The translations under genes were made by a program, and so were the position numbers. Below, piece by piece: positions 36,492 to 46,124 of a stretch of 64,000 nt of DNA. The notes beneath the pieces are model-generated. The model worked only from the letters and a program-made list of their open reading frames with translations, searched no databases and had not been told where the DNA came from. The stretch's first letter is position 1; every line of letters starts with the position of its first letter. Source of the DNA: Nesterenkonia marinintestina (GTDB lineage: Bacteria; Actinomycetota; Actinomycetes; Actinomycetales; Micrococcaceae); the NCBI RefSeq assembly GCF_025420485.1, contig NZ_JAOEFD010000006.1:62001-126000 (forward strand), read 5' to 3'.

Positions 36492-36568
36492 TCCCTGGGA
36501 CTGTGAGCGTTCACTGGGAACATACGGCGGGATCCCTCACGATCCCAGGGATCCCCGACGGATAGGCT
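36492..36568 (+). promoter_or_regulatory. truA promoter region with palindromes
   Basis: GGGATCCC occurs at 36529-36536 and 36548-36555, and the near-palindromes TCCCTGGGA (36492-36500) and TCCCAGGGA (36543-36551) flank them. TAGGCT (36563-36568) ends seven bases before the truA ATG and may be the -10 of a leaderless transcript. The rest of the 36334-36575 spacer holds the rplQ terminator. Confidence 0.4.
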
Positions 36569-36575
36569 GGAGCGC

Positions 36576-37433
36576 ATGACCTCCGGCGCCGACGATCCCC
36601 AGGTCCGGGTCCGACTGGATCTCGCCTACGACGGCGGCGCCTTCCACGGGTGGGCCGCGCAGCCCGGCCTGCTCACCGTCGAGGGCGTCCTCGCCGACGC
36701 GCTGGCCACCCTCGTCCGCCGGGAGGTCCGGCTGACGGTGGCCGGCAGGACCGACGCCGGGGTCCACGCGACGGGACAGACCGTCCACCTGGACCTCACC
36801 CGCGCCGAATGGGAGGCGATCCCGCGACGCAGCGACGAGGATCCCGGCACCGTGCTCGTGCGCAGGCTCGGGGGAGTGATGGCGGCGCAGCGCGGCGCCG
36901 TCGTCGTCCACCACGCCCGACGGGTGAGCGAGGACTTCGACGCGAGGTTCTCCGCGCTGCGACGGCGCTACACGTATCGGCTCTCCGACCGCATCAGCAC
37001 CCGATCACCCCTGCGCCGGACCGACACCGCCTGGCACCGCGGCCCCCTGGACGACGTGCTCATGCACGCCGAGGCCGCGGCCGTGCTGGGCCTGCACGAC
37101 TTCGGCAGCTTCTGCCGGCCTCGGCCGCACGGGACCACGATCCGAGAGCTCCAGGAGTTCACCGTCTCGCGCGATGAGGCCGGAGTCCTCGTCGCACGCC
37201 TGACCGCCGACGCGTTCTGCCACCATATGGTCCGAGCGCTGATCGGTGCTCTCATCGACGTCGGAGAGGGGCGTCGGGAGCCGGGCTGGGCGGCCGAGCG
37301 TCTGGCCGCGCCCAGCTGGGACGAGAAGGTGCGACTGGCCCCGCCGCAGGGACTCACCCTGTCCGGGGTGGACTACCCGGAGGAGGCGGAGCTCGCCGAC
37401 CGTGCCGCCAGGACGCGCGCGGTGCGTCGCTGA
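36576..37433 (+). CDS. truA: tRNA pseudouridine(38-40) synthase
   Basis: Isomerises uridines in the tRNA anticodon stem. 285 residues. The catalytic Asp lies in AGRTDAGVHATGQ (about residue 56), and RLDLAYDGGAFHGWA at the start and FCHHMVRALIGALIDVGEG near the end are family signatures. The GGAG before the ATG is only three bases away, so leaderless initiation from TAGGCT is at least as likely. It follows rplQ as in most bacteria. Confidence 0.95.
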   Translation: MTSGADDPQVRVRLDLAYDGGAFHGWAAQPGLLTVEGVLADALATLVRREVRLTVAGRTDAGVHATGQTVHLDLTRAEWEAIPRRSDEDPGTVLVRRLGGVMAAQRGAVVVHHARRVSEDFDARFSALRRRYTYRLSDRISTRSPLRRTDTAWHRGPLDDVLMHAEAAAVLGLHDFGSFCRPRPHGTTIRELQEFTVSRDEAGVLVARLTADAFCHHMVRALIGALIDVGEGRREPGWAAERLAAPSWDEKVRLAPPQGLTLSGVDYPEEAELADRAARTRAVRR

Positions 37434-37505
37434 GCCGGTCTGTTCTGCGCTAGTGTGTCTCCGCACACGTCTCGTCATCGGTCCGAGCAGGAGGTCGAAG
37501 AGCCG

Positions 37506-38969
37506 ATGAGCCACTCAGTGAACACCGGGAACGGTGCAGGATCCGGCGCTGTGGGCGCCGTGCTCTGGGTCGTCATGGTCGCCGCGTTCGGCGGCTTCCT
37601 CTTCGGCTTCGACACCGCCGTCATCAACGGAGCGGTCGGACCCATCCAGGAGGTCTTCGGGCTCAGCGACGTGATGCTCGGGTTCACCGTGGCCTCCGCG
37701 CTGCTGGGCTGCATGCTCGGCGCCTGGGCCGGGGGCTCGCTGGCCGACCGGCTGGGACGTGTGCGAGCCATGCTCATCGCCGCGGCCCTGTTCTTCGTCT
37801 CCGCCGTCGGCTCCGGTCTGGCCGTCACCGAGTACGACCTCATCGCCTGGCGCGTGATCGGCGGCGTCGGCGTCGGCATGGCCTCGGTGATCGCACCCTC
37901 CTACATCGCCGAGGTGGCCCCGGCGAACCTGCGCGGTCGGCTCGGCTCCATGTGGCAGATGGCGATCGTCGTCGGGATCTTCGGCGCCGCCCTGTCCAAC
38001 GCGCTGCTGCTGAACATCGCCGGCGGAGCGGGGGAGACGCTCTGGTTCGGGCTCGACGCCTGGCGCTGGATGTTCATCATGGAGGCCTTCCCGGCTCTGA
38101 TCTACGGGCTGCTGGCCACCTCCATCCCGGAGTCGCCCAGGTACCTGGTCTCCCGCGGCGAGGAGGACCGCGCCGCGGAGGTCCTCCACGACGTGGTCGG
38201 GCTGCGCGGGGAGTCCGCGATCCAGGCCAAGATCGCCGAGATCGCTCGGACGATCAACGTCGAGTCCCGTCAGCGGGTGAAGGACCTGATCGTCGGCGGG
38301 AAGCTCATGCCCATCGTGTGGGTAGGGCTCGGTCTGGCGGTCTTCCAGCAGTTCGTCGGCATCAACGTGATCTTCTACTACTCCTCGACGCTGTGGCAGT
38401 CGGTCGGCATCCCCGAGGACCAGTCCTTCCTCATCCAGGTCATCACCGCCACGGTGAACATCCTGGCCACGGTGGTGGGCATCCTCATCGTGGACAAGGT
38501 CGGCCGCCGGATCCCGCTGATCGTGGGCTCCGCGGGGATGGCGGTCACCCTGGGCATGATGGCGGTGGCCTTCTCCCAGGCCCAGGTGGCCGGCGACGCC
38601 GGCGCCGGAGACGCCACGGTCACCCTTCCCGAGCCGTGGGGCATCATCGCCCTGGTCTCGGCCAACCTCTTCGTCCTGTTCTTCGGGGCCACCTGGGGTC
38701 CCTTCATGTGGCTCCTTCTCGGGGAGATGTTCCCCAACCGCATCCGCGCGATGGCCGTCGGCGTCTCCGCGGCGGCGAACTGGGCGGCGAACTTCCTGAT
38801 CTCGACGATCTTCCCCGCGATGGCCGGATTCTCACTGGTCTTCGCCTACGGCTTCTATGCGGTCTCCGCGCTGCTCTCCCTGGTGTTCGTGCTGCTGTGG
38901 GTGCCGGAGACCAAGGGGCGCGAGCTCGAGGACATGTCCGATTCGGCCTTCAGCAGGCGCGGCGACTGA
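37506..38969 (+). CDS. MFS sugar porter
   Basis: A 487-residue transporter with twelve hydrophobic helices and the sugar-porter signatures GGFLFGFDTAVINGAVG in helix 1, LADRLGRVRAM in loop 2-3, PESPRYLV after helix 6, FQQFVGINVIFYYS in helix 7, DKVGRR in loop 8-9 and VPETKGRELEDM at the C-terminus. It probably imports a hexose, pentose or polyol by proton symport; the substrate cannot be read from sequence. The ATG at 37506 follows AGGAGG. The next two genes handle mannitol, which makes a polyol or hexose substrate plausible. Confidence 0.9.
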   Translation: MSHSVNTGNGAGSGAVGAVLWVVMVAAFGGFLFGFDTAVINGAVGPIQEVFGLSDVMLGFTVASALLGCMLGAWAGGSLADRLGRVRAMLIAAALFFVSAVGSGLAVTEYDLIAWRVIGGVGVGMASVIAPSYIAEVAPANLRGRLGSMWQMAIVVGIFGAALSNALLLNIAGGAGETLWFGLDAWRWMFIMEAFPALIYGLLATSIPESPRYLVSRGEEDRAAEVLHDVVGLRGESAIQAKIAEIARTINVESRQRVKDLIVGGKLMPIVWVGLGLAVFQQFVGINVIFYYSSTLWQSVGIPEDQSFLIQVITATVNILATVVGILIVDKVGRRIPLIVGSAGMAVTLGMMAVAFSQAQVAGDAGAGDATVTLPEPWGIIALVSANLFVLFFGATWGPFMWLLLGEMFPNRIRAMAVGVSAAANWAANFLISTIFPAMAGFSLVFAYGFYAVSALLSLVFVLLWVPETKGRELEDMSDSAFSRRGD

Positions 38970-38977
38970 CCAGCGCG

Positions 38978-39009
38978 GCATCCGCTCCGCGTGCCGCGCG
39001 GTCGGATGC
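38978..39009 (+). terminator. Hairpin between the sugar porter and mtlA
   Basis: GCATCCG (38978-38984) pairs with CGGATGC (39003-39009), enclosing CCGCG/CGCGG. TACGAT (39033-39038) downstream could be the mtlA -10, without a good -35. Confidence 0.5.
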
Positions 39010-39101
39010 TGGTGGCCGTGCCCGTCGGGGTCTACGATGATGACTCACCGCACCCCAGTGGTCCTGCTCGAGGGCCACGACCAGGCAAGAAAGGCCGCGC
39101 T

Positions 39102-41210
39102 ATGACCACGGCAGCCTCGGAGACCGGATCCAAGGGGGGCGCTCGCGTCCTCATCCAGCGGTTCGGCTCGTTCCTCTCGGGCATGATCATGCCCAATATC
39201 CCCGCGCTGATCGCCTGGGGGATCCTCACCGCCTTCGTCATCCCCGACGGCTTCACCCCCAACGAGGCCCTGGCGACGATCGTCGGTCCGATGATCCACT
39301 ATCTGCTGCCGCTGATGATCGCCATGCAGGGCGGCCGGATGATCTACGAGGCGCGCGGCGTCGTGGTCGCCGGCATCGCCACATTCGGCGTGATCGCCGG
39401 CTCCGACTGGCTGATCGCCCAGCAGAGCGAGCAGCTCGGCGAGGACCTGGGCCAGATCCATATGTTCATCGGCGCGATGATCATGGGTCCGCTCGCCGCC
39501 TGGGTGATGAAGAAGCTCGACGGGCTGTGGGAGGGGAAGATCCGCACCGGCTTCGAGATGCTGGTGAACATGTTCTCCGCCGGTCTGGCCGGCTTCTTCC
39601 TCGCCGTGGCAGGGTTCTACCTCCTGGCTCCCGTGGTCAACTGGCTCATGGCCGTGCTGGGCCGCGCGGTCGAATGGCTGGTCGACACCGGACTGCTGCC
39701 GCTGACCTCGCTGATCATCGAGCCGGCGAAGGTCTTCTTCCTCAACAACGCCATCAACCACGGTGTCCTGACTCCGTTGGGCATCGATGAGGCGGCCGAG
39801 GCCGGGAAGTCCGTCCTGTTCCTGCTCGAAGCCAACCCGGGGCCCGGCGTGGGCGTGCTGATCGCATACACGATATTCGGCGTCGGCGCGGCCAAGGCGA
39901 CGGCCCCCGGTGCGGCGCTGATCCAGTTCGTCGGAGGCATCCACGAGGTCTACTTCCCCTACGTGCTCATGAAGCCCGCCCTGCTGCTGGCGGTCGTGGC
40001 GGGCGGCGCCTCCGGAGTAGCGGTCAACGTCGCCTTCGACACCGGTCTGCGGGGCCCGGCCTCGCCGGGGTCGATCCTGGCCGTGATGGCGCAGACCGCC
40101 CAGGGGGACCACCTGGGTGTGGCGCTGTCCGTGGTCGTCTCGGCCGGCGTCAGCTTCGCCGTGGCCGCACCCATCCTGCTCGCCTCCCGGAAGAGGGACC
40201 TGGCGGCCGGAGAGGACCAGTTCTCCGACGCCGTGGCCAGGACGCAGGCCAACAAGGGCAAGTCCTCCGACGCCCTCTCCGGTCTGGCCGGCGGTGCCGC
40301 GGCGGGATCCGGGGCGGCCGCCCTGGGGACCATCGCCCCGCCCCGACGCATCGAGACCATCATCTTCGCCTGCGACGCCGGCATGGGATCCTCGGCGATG
40401 GGTGCCTCGGTGCTGAGGCGCAAGCTCAAGGACGAGGGCATCACAGACGTCTCCGTGACCAACAGGGCCATCCCCTCGCTGCCGGGGGACACCGATCTGG
40501 TCGTCACCCAGCAACAGCTCACCGACCGTGCCCGCAGCCGTGAGGCCGACGCCGTGCACGTCTCGGTGGACAGCTTCATGGACGCCCCCGAGTACGACGA
40601 CGTCGTCCGCCTCGTCCAGGAGTCCCGGGAGGAGTCGGCGGCCGACGAGCCGGACGGTTCGCGCGCCGCACCAGGGGCCGCCGCTTCGGGTGCTCCGGCC
40701 TCCGGCGCCGCGGCGTCCGGTGCTGCGGCGTCCGGAGCTGCGACGTCCGCCACCGACGACGACGAGGCCTCCGGCGGAGACGACGTCCTGACGCTGGACC
40801 GGGTCCGCATCCACTCCGGCTCGGCCACGCAGGAGGAGGCGCTCGCCGAGGCGGCACGCATGCTCGAGGACGCCGGGGCCGTGACCTCGGACTACCTCGA
40901 GGCCATGCGTCGCCGCGAGGAGACCGTGTCCACCTTCATGGGCAACGAGCTCGCGATCCCGCACGGGACCAACGATGCGAAGGAGGCCGTGCTCGCCTCG
41001 GCGCTGTCGGTCTCCCGCTACGACGGCGGCGTCGACTGGGGCGGCAAGCAGGCCGTCTTCGTCGTCGGCATCGCCGGGGTGGGGAAGGAGCACCTGGCGA
41101 TTCTGTCGAAGATCGCGCGGCTCTTCTCGAACAAGGAGGCGGTGGAGCGGCTGAAGGCCGCGGCCACCGAGGAGGAGCTGCTCGAGATGCTCCACGCCGT
41201 CAACGACTGA
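39102..41210 (+). CDS. mtlA: Mannitol-type PTS permease EIICBA
   Basis: Takes up and phosphorylates mannitol at the membrane. About 702 residues from ATG 39102. EIIC spans about 15-365 (GSFLSGMIMPNIPALIAWG, several helices, GGIHEVYFPYVLMKP). EIIB spans about 418-515 with phospho-Cys424 in ACDAGMGSSAMG. A linker of Ala, Ser, Gly and Pro (about 525-555) leads to EIIA (about 565-700) with phospho-His621 in LAIPHGTNDA. All three catalytic parts are present, so it needs only HPr and EI from elsewhere. mtlD follows 14 bases downstream. Confidence 0.95.
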   Translation: MTTAASETGSKGGARVLIQRFGSFLSGMIMPNIPALIAWGILTAFVIPDGFTPNEALATIVGPMIHYLLPLMIAMQGGRMIYEARGVVVAGIATFGVIAGSDWLIAQQSEQLGEDLGQIHMFIGAMIMGPLAAWVMKKLDGLWEGKIRTGFEMLVNMFSAGLAGFFLAVAGFYLLAPVVNWLMAVLGRAVEWLVDTGLLPLTSLIIEPAKVFFLNNAINHGVLTPLGIDEAAEAGKSVLFLLEANPGPGVGVLIAYTIFGVGAAKATAPGAALIQFVGGIHEVYFPYVLMKPALLLAVVAGGASGVAVNVAFDTGLRGPASPGSILAVMAQTAQGDHLGVALSVVVSAGVSFAVAAPILLASRKRDLAAGEDQFSDAVARTQANKGKSSDALSGLAGGAAAGSGAAALGTIAPPRRIETIIFACDAGMGSSAMGASVLRRKLKDEGITDVSVTNRAIPSLPGDTDLVVTQQQLTDRARSREADAVHVSVDSFMDAPEYDDVVRLVQESREESAADEPDGSRAAPGAAASGAPASGAAASGAAASGAATSATDDDEASGGDDVLTLDRVRIHSGSATQEEALAEAARMLEDAGAVTSDYLEAMRRREETVSTFMGNELAIPHGTNDAKEAVLASALSVSRYDGGVDWGGKQAVFVVGIAGVGKEHLAILSKIARLFSNKEAVERLKAAATEEELLEMLHAVND

Positions 41211-41224
41211 GACGAGGCGCAGGT

Positions 41225-42385
41225 ATGAAGGCAGTGCACTTCGGTGCCGGGAACATCGGCCGCGGATTCGTGGGGCAGCTGCTCCATCAGGGCGGGTATG
41301 AGATCGTCTTCTCCGACGTCGCCGGCCCCCTGGTGGAGGCGCTGCAGGCCGCCGAGTCCTACACCGTCCACGAGGTGGGCGACGGCGGCGGGGCCCACGT
41401 GATCACCGGCTTCCGCGCCGTGAACTCCGCCGAGGAGCCTGAGCGCCTCGCCGAGGAGGTGGCCACCGCCGAGGTGGTCACCACTGCCGTGGGCCCGACC
41501 GTGCTGCGATTCATCGCCCCGCACATCGTCGAGGGGCTCCGCCGCCGCGCCCCGGAGGCCGCCCCGCTGCAGGTCATGGCCTGCGAGAACGCCATCGGGG
41601 GGACCGACCAGCTGCGCGGACATATGGCTGAGGCCGCGGGAGGGCGGTGGTCGGAGCTCGAGGCTCGGGCGGTGTTCGCGAACACGGCGGTCGACCGGAT
41701 CGTGCCCGGCGGCGGCGGAGCCGGCGGCAAAGGCGCCGTCGGAGACATCGACGTCGAGGTCGAGCCCTTCTACGAGTGGGCCGTGGAGCGCGGTCCCTTC
41801 GGCGGGAGTCCCCCGCACATCCCCGGTGCACACTTCGTCGACGACCTCGGCCCCTACATCGAGCGGAAGCTCTTCACCGTGAACACCGGTCATGCGGCGA
41901 CGGCCTATCTGGGGGCCCGGGCCGGGGCGGAGACCATCGCCGAGGCGCTGGCCGATCCGCAGGTGGCCGCCGGCGTCGCCGCCGCCCTGGAGGAGACCTC
42001 GGCGCTGCTCGTGGCGAAGCACGGCTTCGCCGATGAGGACCTGGCGGACTATCGGGCGACGATCCTGGACCGCTTCCGCAACCCCGAACTTCCCGACACC
42101 GTCCTTCGGGTCGGACGCCAGCCGCTGCGCAAGCTCTCCCGCCACGAGCGCCTCATCGGGCCCTCTGGGGAGGCGGCCGAGCGCGGGCTCGCCACGGAGG
42201 GGCTGATGGACGTCGTCGCCGCGACGCTGGTCTTCCGCTCCGAGGACGAGCAGGCGGTCGAGCTGGGGCGGCTCCTCAGAGACCTGCCGCCCCAGGCGTT
42301 CGTCGCCGAGGTCACCGGTCTGAGGCCCGAGCACCCGCTCCACGGGCAGGTCCTCCGTCGCGTCGAGGCGGCCCGCACGGAGTGA
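41225..42385 (+). CDS. mtlD: Mannitol-1-phosphate 5-dehydrogenase
   Basis: Oxidises mannitol 1-phosphate to fructose 6-phosphate with NAD+. 386 residues, the family length. The N-terminal nucleotide-binding motif is GAGNIGRGF (7-15); MACENAIGGTDQLR, the FANTAVDRIVP segment and catalytic-region KLFTVNTGHAATAYLG follow. It sits 14 bases after mtlA, forming a complete mannitol pathway unit with no regulator gene beside it. Confidence 0.96.
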   Translation: MKAVHFGAGNIGRGFVGQLLHQGGYEIVFSDVAGPLVEALQAAESYTVHEVGDGGGAHVITGFRAVNSAEEPERLAEEVATAEVVTTAVGPTVLRFIAPHIVEGLRRRAPEAAPLQVMACENAIGGTDQLRGHMAEAAGGRWSELEARAVFANTAVDRIVPGGGGAGGKGAVGDIDVEVEPFYEWAVERGPFGGSPPHIPGAHFVDDLGPYIERKLFTVNTGHAATAYLGARAGAETIAEALADPQVAAGVAAALEETSALLVAKHGFADEDLADYRATILDRFRNPELPDTVLRVGRQPLRKLSRHERLIGPSGEAAERGLATEGLMDVVAATLVFRSEDEQAVELGRLLRDLPPQAFVAEVTGLRPEHPLHGQVLRRVEAARTE

Positions 42386-42401
42386 CCGTCCGGGGGTCGC
42401 G

Positions 42402-42430
42402 TTGCCCGGATCCGCTCCCAGCGGTATAGT
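42402..42430 (+). promoter_or_regulatory. rplM-rpsI promoter
   Basis: TTGCCC (42402-42407), 17 bases, TATAGT (42425-42430), a close consensus match. TTGTGCGTG (42440-42448) lies about ten bases after the -10 box. The 230-base leader holds a GTGCG/CGCAC stem near its 5' end and a CTTCCCAG/CTGGGAAG stem (42535-42557), but no gene. Confidence 0.7.
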
Positions 42431-42667
42431 AGATCTCTGTTGTGCGTGTCCACTCTCGGGCGCACCTGTGTCGAGGCGGCTCGTTGCATGGCCGTCAAGC
42501 CTCCACGGGGCCCCGGAGCCTAAGGGCCCGGCATCTTCCCAGCCCTCACCTGGGAAGCCGGACGGCACACTTGCGAAGAAGCGGATCTTCGTCGGAACAG
42601 GGGCGCCCTCACACGTCCTCGGCCCGATGAGACCGACCGTAGAACACCGACCGAAGGCATCAACACC

Positions 42668-43117
42668 GTGCGTACGTACACCCCGAAGTCTGGCGACGCC
42701 GACGCTCAGTGGCACATCATCGACGCCACCGACGTCGTGCTCGGCCGTCTCGCCAGCCAGAGCGCCGCCCTGCTGCGCGGCAAGCACAAGCCGACGTTCG
42801 CCCCCCACATGGACATGGGCGACCACGTCATCATCATCAACGCCGAGAAGGTCGCCGTCACCGGCGACAAGGGTGCCAAGAAGCGCTACTGGCGCCACTC
42901 GGGCTTCCCCGGAGGCATCCGCTCCCTGACCTTCGACGAGATGATCGAGCGTCACCCGACCCGCGCCGTGTACCAGGCGGTGAAGGGCATGCTGCCGCAC
43001 AACAGGCTCGGCGCCGCACAGTTGACGAAGCTGCGCGTCTATGCCGGCCCGGAGCACCCGCACGCGGGCCAGCAGCCGAAGCCGTACGAGATCACCCAGG
43101 TCGCTCAGCAGTCCTGA
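42668..43117 (+). CDS. rplM: 50S ribosomal protein L13
   Basis: Early-assembly protein, 149 residues, with [46 protein letters not shown] and [20 protein letters not shown]. The GTG at 42668 is preceded by a weak AAGGCAT, so the long leader may matter for initiation. rpsI follows after 35 bases. Confidence 0.97.
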   Translation: MRTYTPKSGDADAQWHIIDATDVVLGRLASQSAALLRGKHKPTFAPHMDMGDHVIIINAEKVAVTGDKGAKKRYWRHSGFPGGIRSLTFDEMIERHPTRAVYQAVKGMLPHNRLGAAQLTKLRVYAGPEHPHAGQQPKPYEITQVAQQS

Positions 43118-43152
43118 GCCGCCCGACACGACGAAGATTTCCAAGGAGAACC

Positions 43153-43653
43153 GTGGCTCAGAACACCGAAGAGCTCACCGAGACCGAGGGCCTGTCCAGC
43201 TACACCTCGGAGTCCGCAGGCGCCCCCGCGGAGACCGCTGAGGGCACCGAGCGTGCCCCGCTGACCGTCGGCGGCGCCGCCGTCGGTCGTCGGAAGAAGG
43301 CCCGCGCCCGCGTCCGCCTGATCCCGGGCTCCGGCGGCTGGACCATCAACGGCCGCAGCCTCGAGGACTACTTCCCCAACAAGCTGCACCAGCAGGAGGT
43401 CAACGACCCATTCACCCTGCTGGGCCTCGAAGGCGCCTACGACGTCGTCGCCCGCATCGACGGCGGCGGCCCCTCGGGCCAGTCCGGCGCCGTGCGCCTG
43501 GGCATCGCCCGCGCGCTGAACGAGATCGACCGCGACCACAACCGCCCGGCCCTGAAGAAGGCCGGCTTCCTCACCCGTGACGACCGCGCGGTGGAGCGGA
43601 AGAAGGCCGGTCTCAAGAAGGCCCGCAAGGCCCCGCAGTACTCGAAGCGCTGA
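43153..43653 (+). CDS. rpsI: 30S ribosomal protein S9
   Basis: Head protein whose tail reaches the P-site tRNA, 166 residues. An acidic Ser/Thr/Glu/Ala extension of about 38 residues precedes the core ([37 protein letters not shown]). The C-terminal [11 protein letters not shown] is essential in this family and intact. The GTG at 43153 follows AAGGAGAA. Confidence 0.97.
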   Translation: MAQNTEELTETEGLSSYTSESAGAPAETAEGTERAPLTVGGAAVGRRKKARARVRLIPGSGGWTINGRSLEDYFPNKLHQQEVNDPFTLLGLEGAYDVVARIDGGGPSGQSGAVRLGIARALNEIDRDHNRPALKKAGFLTRDDRAVERKKAGLKKARKAPQYSKR

Positions 43654-43691
43654 TCTCGGACCGGACCGTCAGGCCCGCCGAGGCACCGCCC

Positions 43692-43731
43692 ACGGAACCC
43701 CGTCGCTCGCAGCAGAGCGGCGGGGTTCCGT
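43692..43731 (+). terminator. rplM-rpsI terminator
   Basis: 16-bp stem with one G-U pair (43692-43707 with 43716-43731) and an 8-base loop. Confidence 0.75.
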
Positions 43732-43762
43732 CGTCCGCGGCACCGGTTCCCCCTCCCTTCGT

Positions 43763-43791
43763 CCGACGGCGAGCTCGTGCGGCCGTATACT
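43763..43791 (+). promoter_or_regulatory. Promoter of the PPK2 gene
   Basis: TATACT (43786-43791) is a near-consensus -10. CCGACG (43763-43768) 17 bases earlier is a weak -35. The leader would be about 33 bases with AGGGGG before the ATG. Confidence 0.5.
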
Positions 43792-43830
43792 GGGATCGCA
43801 CCTCGACGACCGTCCTCACCAGGGGGTTCC

Positions 43831-44718
43831 ATGGAAGCAGCCGGACTCGACGACGAGCACCTGGCCTACTACGAGGGTTCGCCCCTCCCCGCGCCGGACA
43901 AGGACGCCTGGCGGGAGGGGTACCCGTATCAGACCAAGCTGCGGCGGCCGACCTACGAGAAGCGCAAGCGTGCCCTGCAGATCGAGCTGCTGAAGATGCA
44001 GCGCTGGGTGAAGGACTCCGGTGAGAAGGTCCTCATCATCTTCGAGGGTCGCGACGCCGCCGGCAAGGGCGGTGCGATCAAGCGGTTCCACGAGCACCTC
44101 AACCCCCGAGGTGCGCGCATCGTGGCGCTGGACAAGCCCACCGACACCGAGCGCACCCAGTGGTACTTCCAGCGATACATCGAGCACCTGCCCTCCGGCG
44201 GGGAGATCGTGATGATGGACCGCTCCTGGTACAACCGCGCCGGCGTCGAGCGGGTCATGGGCTACTGCACACCGAAGCAGTACCTGGAGTTCATGCGGGA
44301 GGCCCCCGAGCTGGAGCGCATGCTCGTCAACTCCGGGGTCCGTCTGTTCAAGTTCTGGTTCTCGGTCTCGCGCAGCGAACAGCTGGCCCGCTTCGCCTCC
44401 CGCCAGACCGATCCGGTGCGTCGGTGGAAGCTCTCACCCACGGACATGGCCTCGCTCGACAAGTGGGAGGACTACACGGCGGCCAAGGAGGCCATGTTCT
44501 TCTACACCGACACCGCGGCGGCGCCATGGACGGTGGTCAAGTCCAACGACAAGAAGCGCGCCCGGCTGGAGGCGATGCGGCACGTGCTCGACCAGGTGCC
44601 GTATCCGGATCGGGATCCTGCGGTCGCCCACACTCCCGACCCGCTGATCTGCGGACCCGCCGCGGACCTCTCGGAGAACGGTGAGAACCTGGGCTCCGCG
44701 TTCCCGAATACCCGCTGA
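43831..44718 (+). CDS. ppk2: Polyphosphate kinase 2 family protein
   Basis: PPK2 enzymes move phosphate between polyphosphate and nucleotides, mostly making NTP or NDP from polyphosphate. 295 residues, a single-domain form. Walker A is GRDAAGKGG (73-81), the lid region follows, and Walker B is MMDRSWYNRAG with Asp130. WYFQRYIEHLP and RRWKLSPTDMASLDKW are family signatures. Whether it prefers GDP, ADP or AMP cannot be read off. It has its own promoter and lies between rpsI and glmM, two genes that are adjacent in many actinobacteria. Confidence 0.92.
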   Translation: MEAAGLDDEHLAYYEGSPLPAPDKDAWREGYPYQTKLRRPTYEKRKRALQIELLKMQRWVKDSGEKVLIIFEGRDAAGKGGAIKRFHEHLNPRGARIVALDKPTDTERTQWYFQRYIEHLPSGGEIVMMDRSWYNRAGVERVMGYCTPKQYLEFMREAPELERMLVNSGVRLFKFWFSVSRSEQLARFASRQTDPVRRWKLSPTDMASLDKWEDYTAAKEAMFFYTDTAAAPWTVVKSNDKKRARLEAMRHVLDQVPYPDRDPAVAHTPDPLICGPAADLSENGENLGSAFPNTR

Positions 44719-44769
44719 GGAGCGTCTCTGCCGGGGTTCGGCGGAGCCACTGCTTAGACTGGACGGATC

Positions 44770-46122
44770 ATGTCTAGACTCTTCGGAACCGACGGAGTTC
44801 GCGGGGTGGCCAACGGCCTCATCACCGCAGAGCTCGCACTCAGCCTCTCCCAGGCCGCAGCCGTCGTGCTCGGCCATCGCCGGGCGGAGCCAGGCCGTCG
44901 TCCGGTCGCCGTCGTCGCCCGCGACCCGCGGGTGAGCGGTGAGTTCATCGCCGCCGCCGTCGAGGCGGGACTCGCCAGCGCCGGGATCGACGTCCATGAC
45001 GCCGGTGTGCTCCCCACCCCGGCCGCGGCGTTCCTCGTCGCAGACTCCGGAGCGGACTTCGGTGTGATGATCTCGGCCTCGCACAATGCGGCCCCGGACA
45101 ACGGGATCAAGTTCCTGGGCCGCGGCGGGCACAAGCTGGACGACGCCGTCGAGGACGAGATCGAGACGGAGATGTCTCAGGAGCCGGCCCGCCCGGTCGG
45201 TGCCGACGTCGGCCGCATCCGACGCTTCTCCGACGCCGAGGACCGCTATGTGGTCCACCTGCTGAAGTCGCTCGGCGAGAGCACGCTGCGCGGAGTCAAG
45301 GTCGTCCTCGACTGCGCCCACGGTGCGGCCTCCGGATGCTCTCCGCAGGCCTTCACCGACGCGGGAGCCGAGGTCGTGGTGATCGGGGCGGATCCGGACG
45401 GGCTGAACATCAACGACGGGTACGGCTCCACACACCTCGAGCGCCTCCGGGAGGCCGTGTGCGAGCACCGGGCAGATCTCGGCATCGCCCACGACGGCGA
45501 CGCCGACCGCTGTCTGGCCGTGGACCACACCGGAGACGTCGTCGACGGCGATCAGATCATGGCCGTACTCGCCCTGGCGCTGAAGGAGCGCGGCGAGCTG
45601 CGCGAGGACACCCTGGTGGTCACCGTGATGAGCAATCTGGGCCTGAAGCTGGGTATGCGGGCCGCGGGCATCGAGATCGTCGAGACCGCGGTGGGGGACC
45701 GGTACGTCCTCGAGGGGATGCGCGCCGGGGACTACTCCCTCGGCGGAGAGCAGTCGGGGCACCTGATCCTCGCCGACTACGCGACCACCGGCGACGGGCT
45801 GCTCACCGGCCTGCAGCTGGCCTCCCGCGTCGCCGCCACCGGCACTCCGCTGCGTGAGCTGACCGCCGCCGCGATGGAGCGGCTGCCGCAGGTGCTGATC
45901 AACGTGGACGGAGTGGACAAGGCGCGCGCGAAGTCCCACGAGGAGGTTCAGCGAGCCGTCGCCGCCGTCGAGGAGCGGCTGGGTGAGGCCGGACGGGTGC
46001 TGCTGCGCCCCTCGGGCACCGAACCCGTGGTCCGCGTGATGGTCGAGGCCCGCAGCGCCGACGACGCGCGGGACGAGGCCCAGCACCTCGCCGAGGTCGT
46101 CCGACGGGAGTTGGCCCTGTAG
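44770..46122 (+). CDS. glmM: Phosphoglucosamine mutase
   Basis: Converts glucosamine 6-phosphate to glucosamine 1-phosphate for UDP-GlcNAc and so for peptidoglycan. 450 residues, usual length. The active-site Ser104 lies in [12 protein letters not shown], the metal loop is DGDADRC, and the C-terminal [14 protein letters not shown] binds phosphate. TAGACT (44755-44760) sits nine bases before the ATG, so the transcript has little or no leader. glmS, which makes the substrate, lies 3 kb downstream. Confidence 0.97.
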   Translation: MSRLFGTDGVRGVANGLITAELALSLSQAAAVVLGHRRAEPGRRPVAVVARDPRVSGEFIAAAVEAGLASAGIDVHDAGVLPTPAAAFLVADSGADFGVMISASHNAAPDNGIKFLGRGGHKLDDAVEDEIETEMSQEPARPVGADVGRIRRFSDAEDRYVVHLLKSLGESTLRGVKVVLDCAHGAASGCSPQAFTDAGAEVVVIGADPDGLNINDGYGSTHLERLREAVCEHRADLGIAHDGDADRCLAVDHTGDVVDGDQIMAVLALALKERGELREDTLVVTVMSNLGLKLGMRAAGIEIVETAVGDRYVLEGMRAGDYSLGGEQSGHLILADYATTGDGLLTGLQLASRVAATGTPLRELTAAAMERLPQVLINVDGVDKARAKSHEEVQRAVAAVEERLGEAGRVLLRPSGTEPVVRVMVEARSADDARDEAQHLAEVVRRELAL

Positions 46123-46124
46123 CG

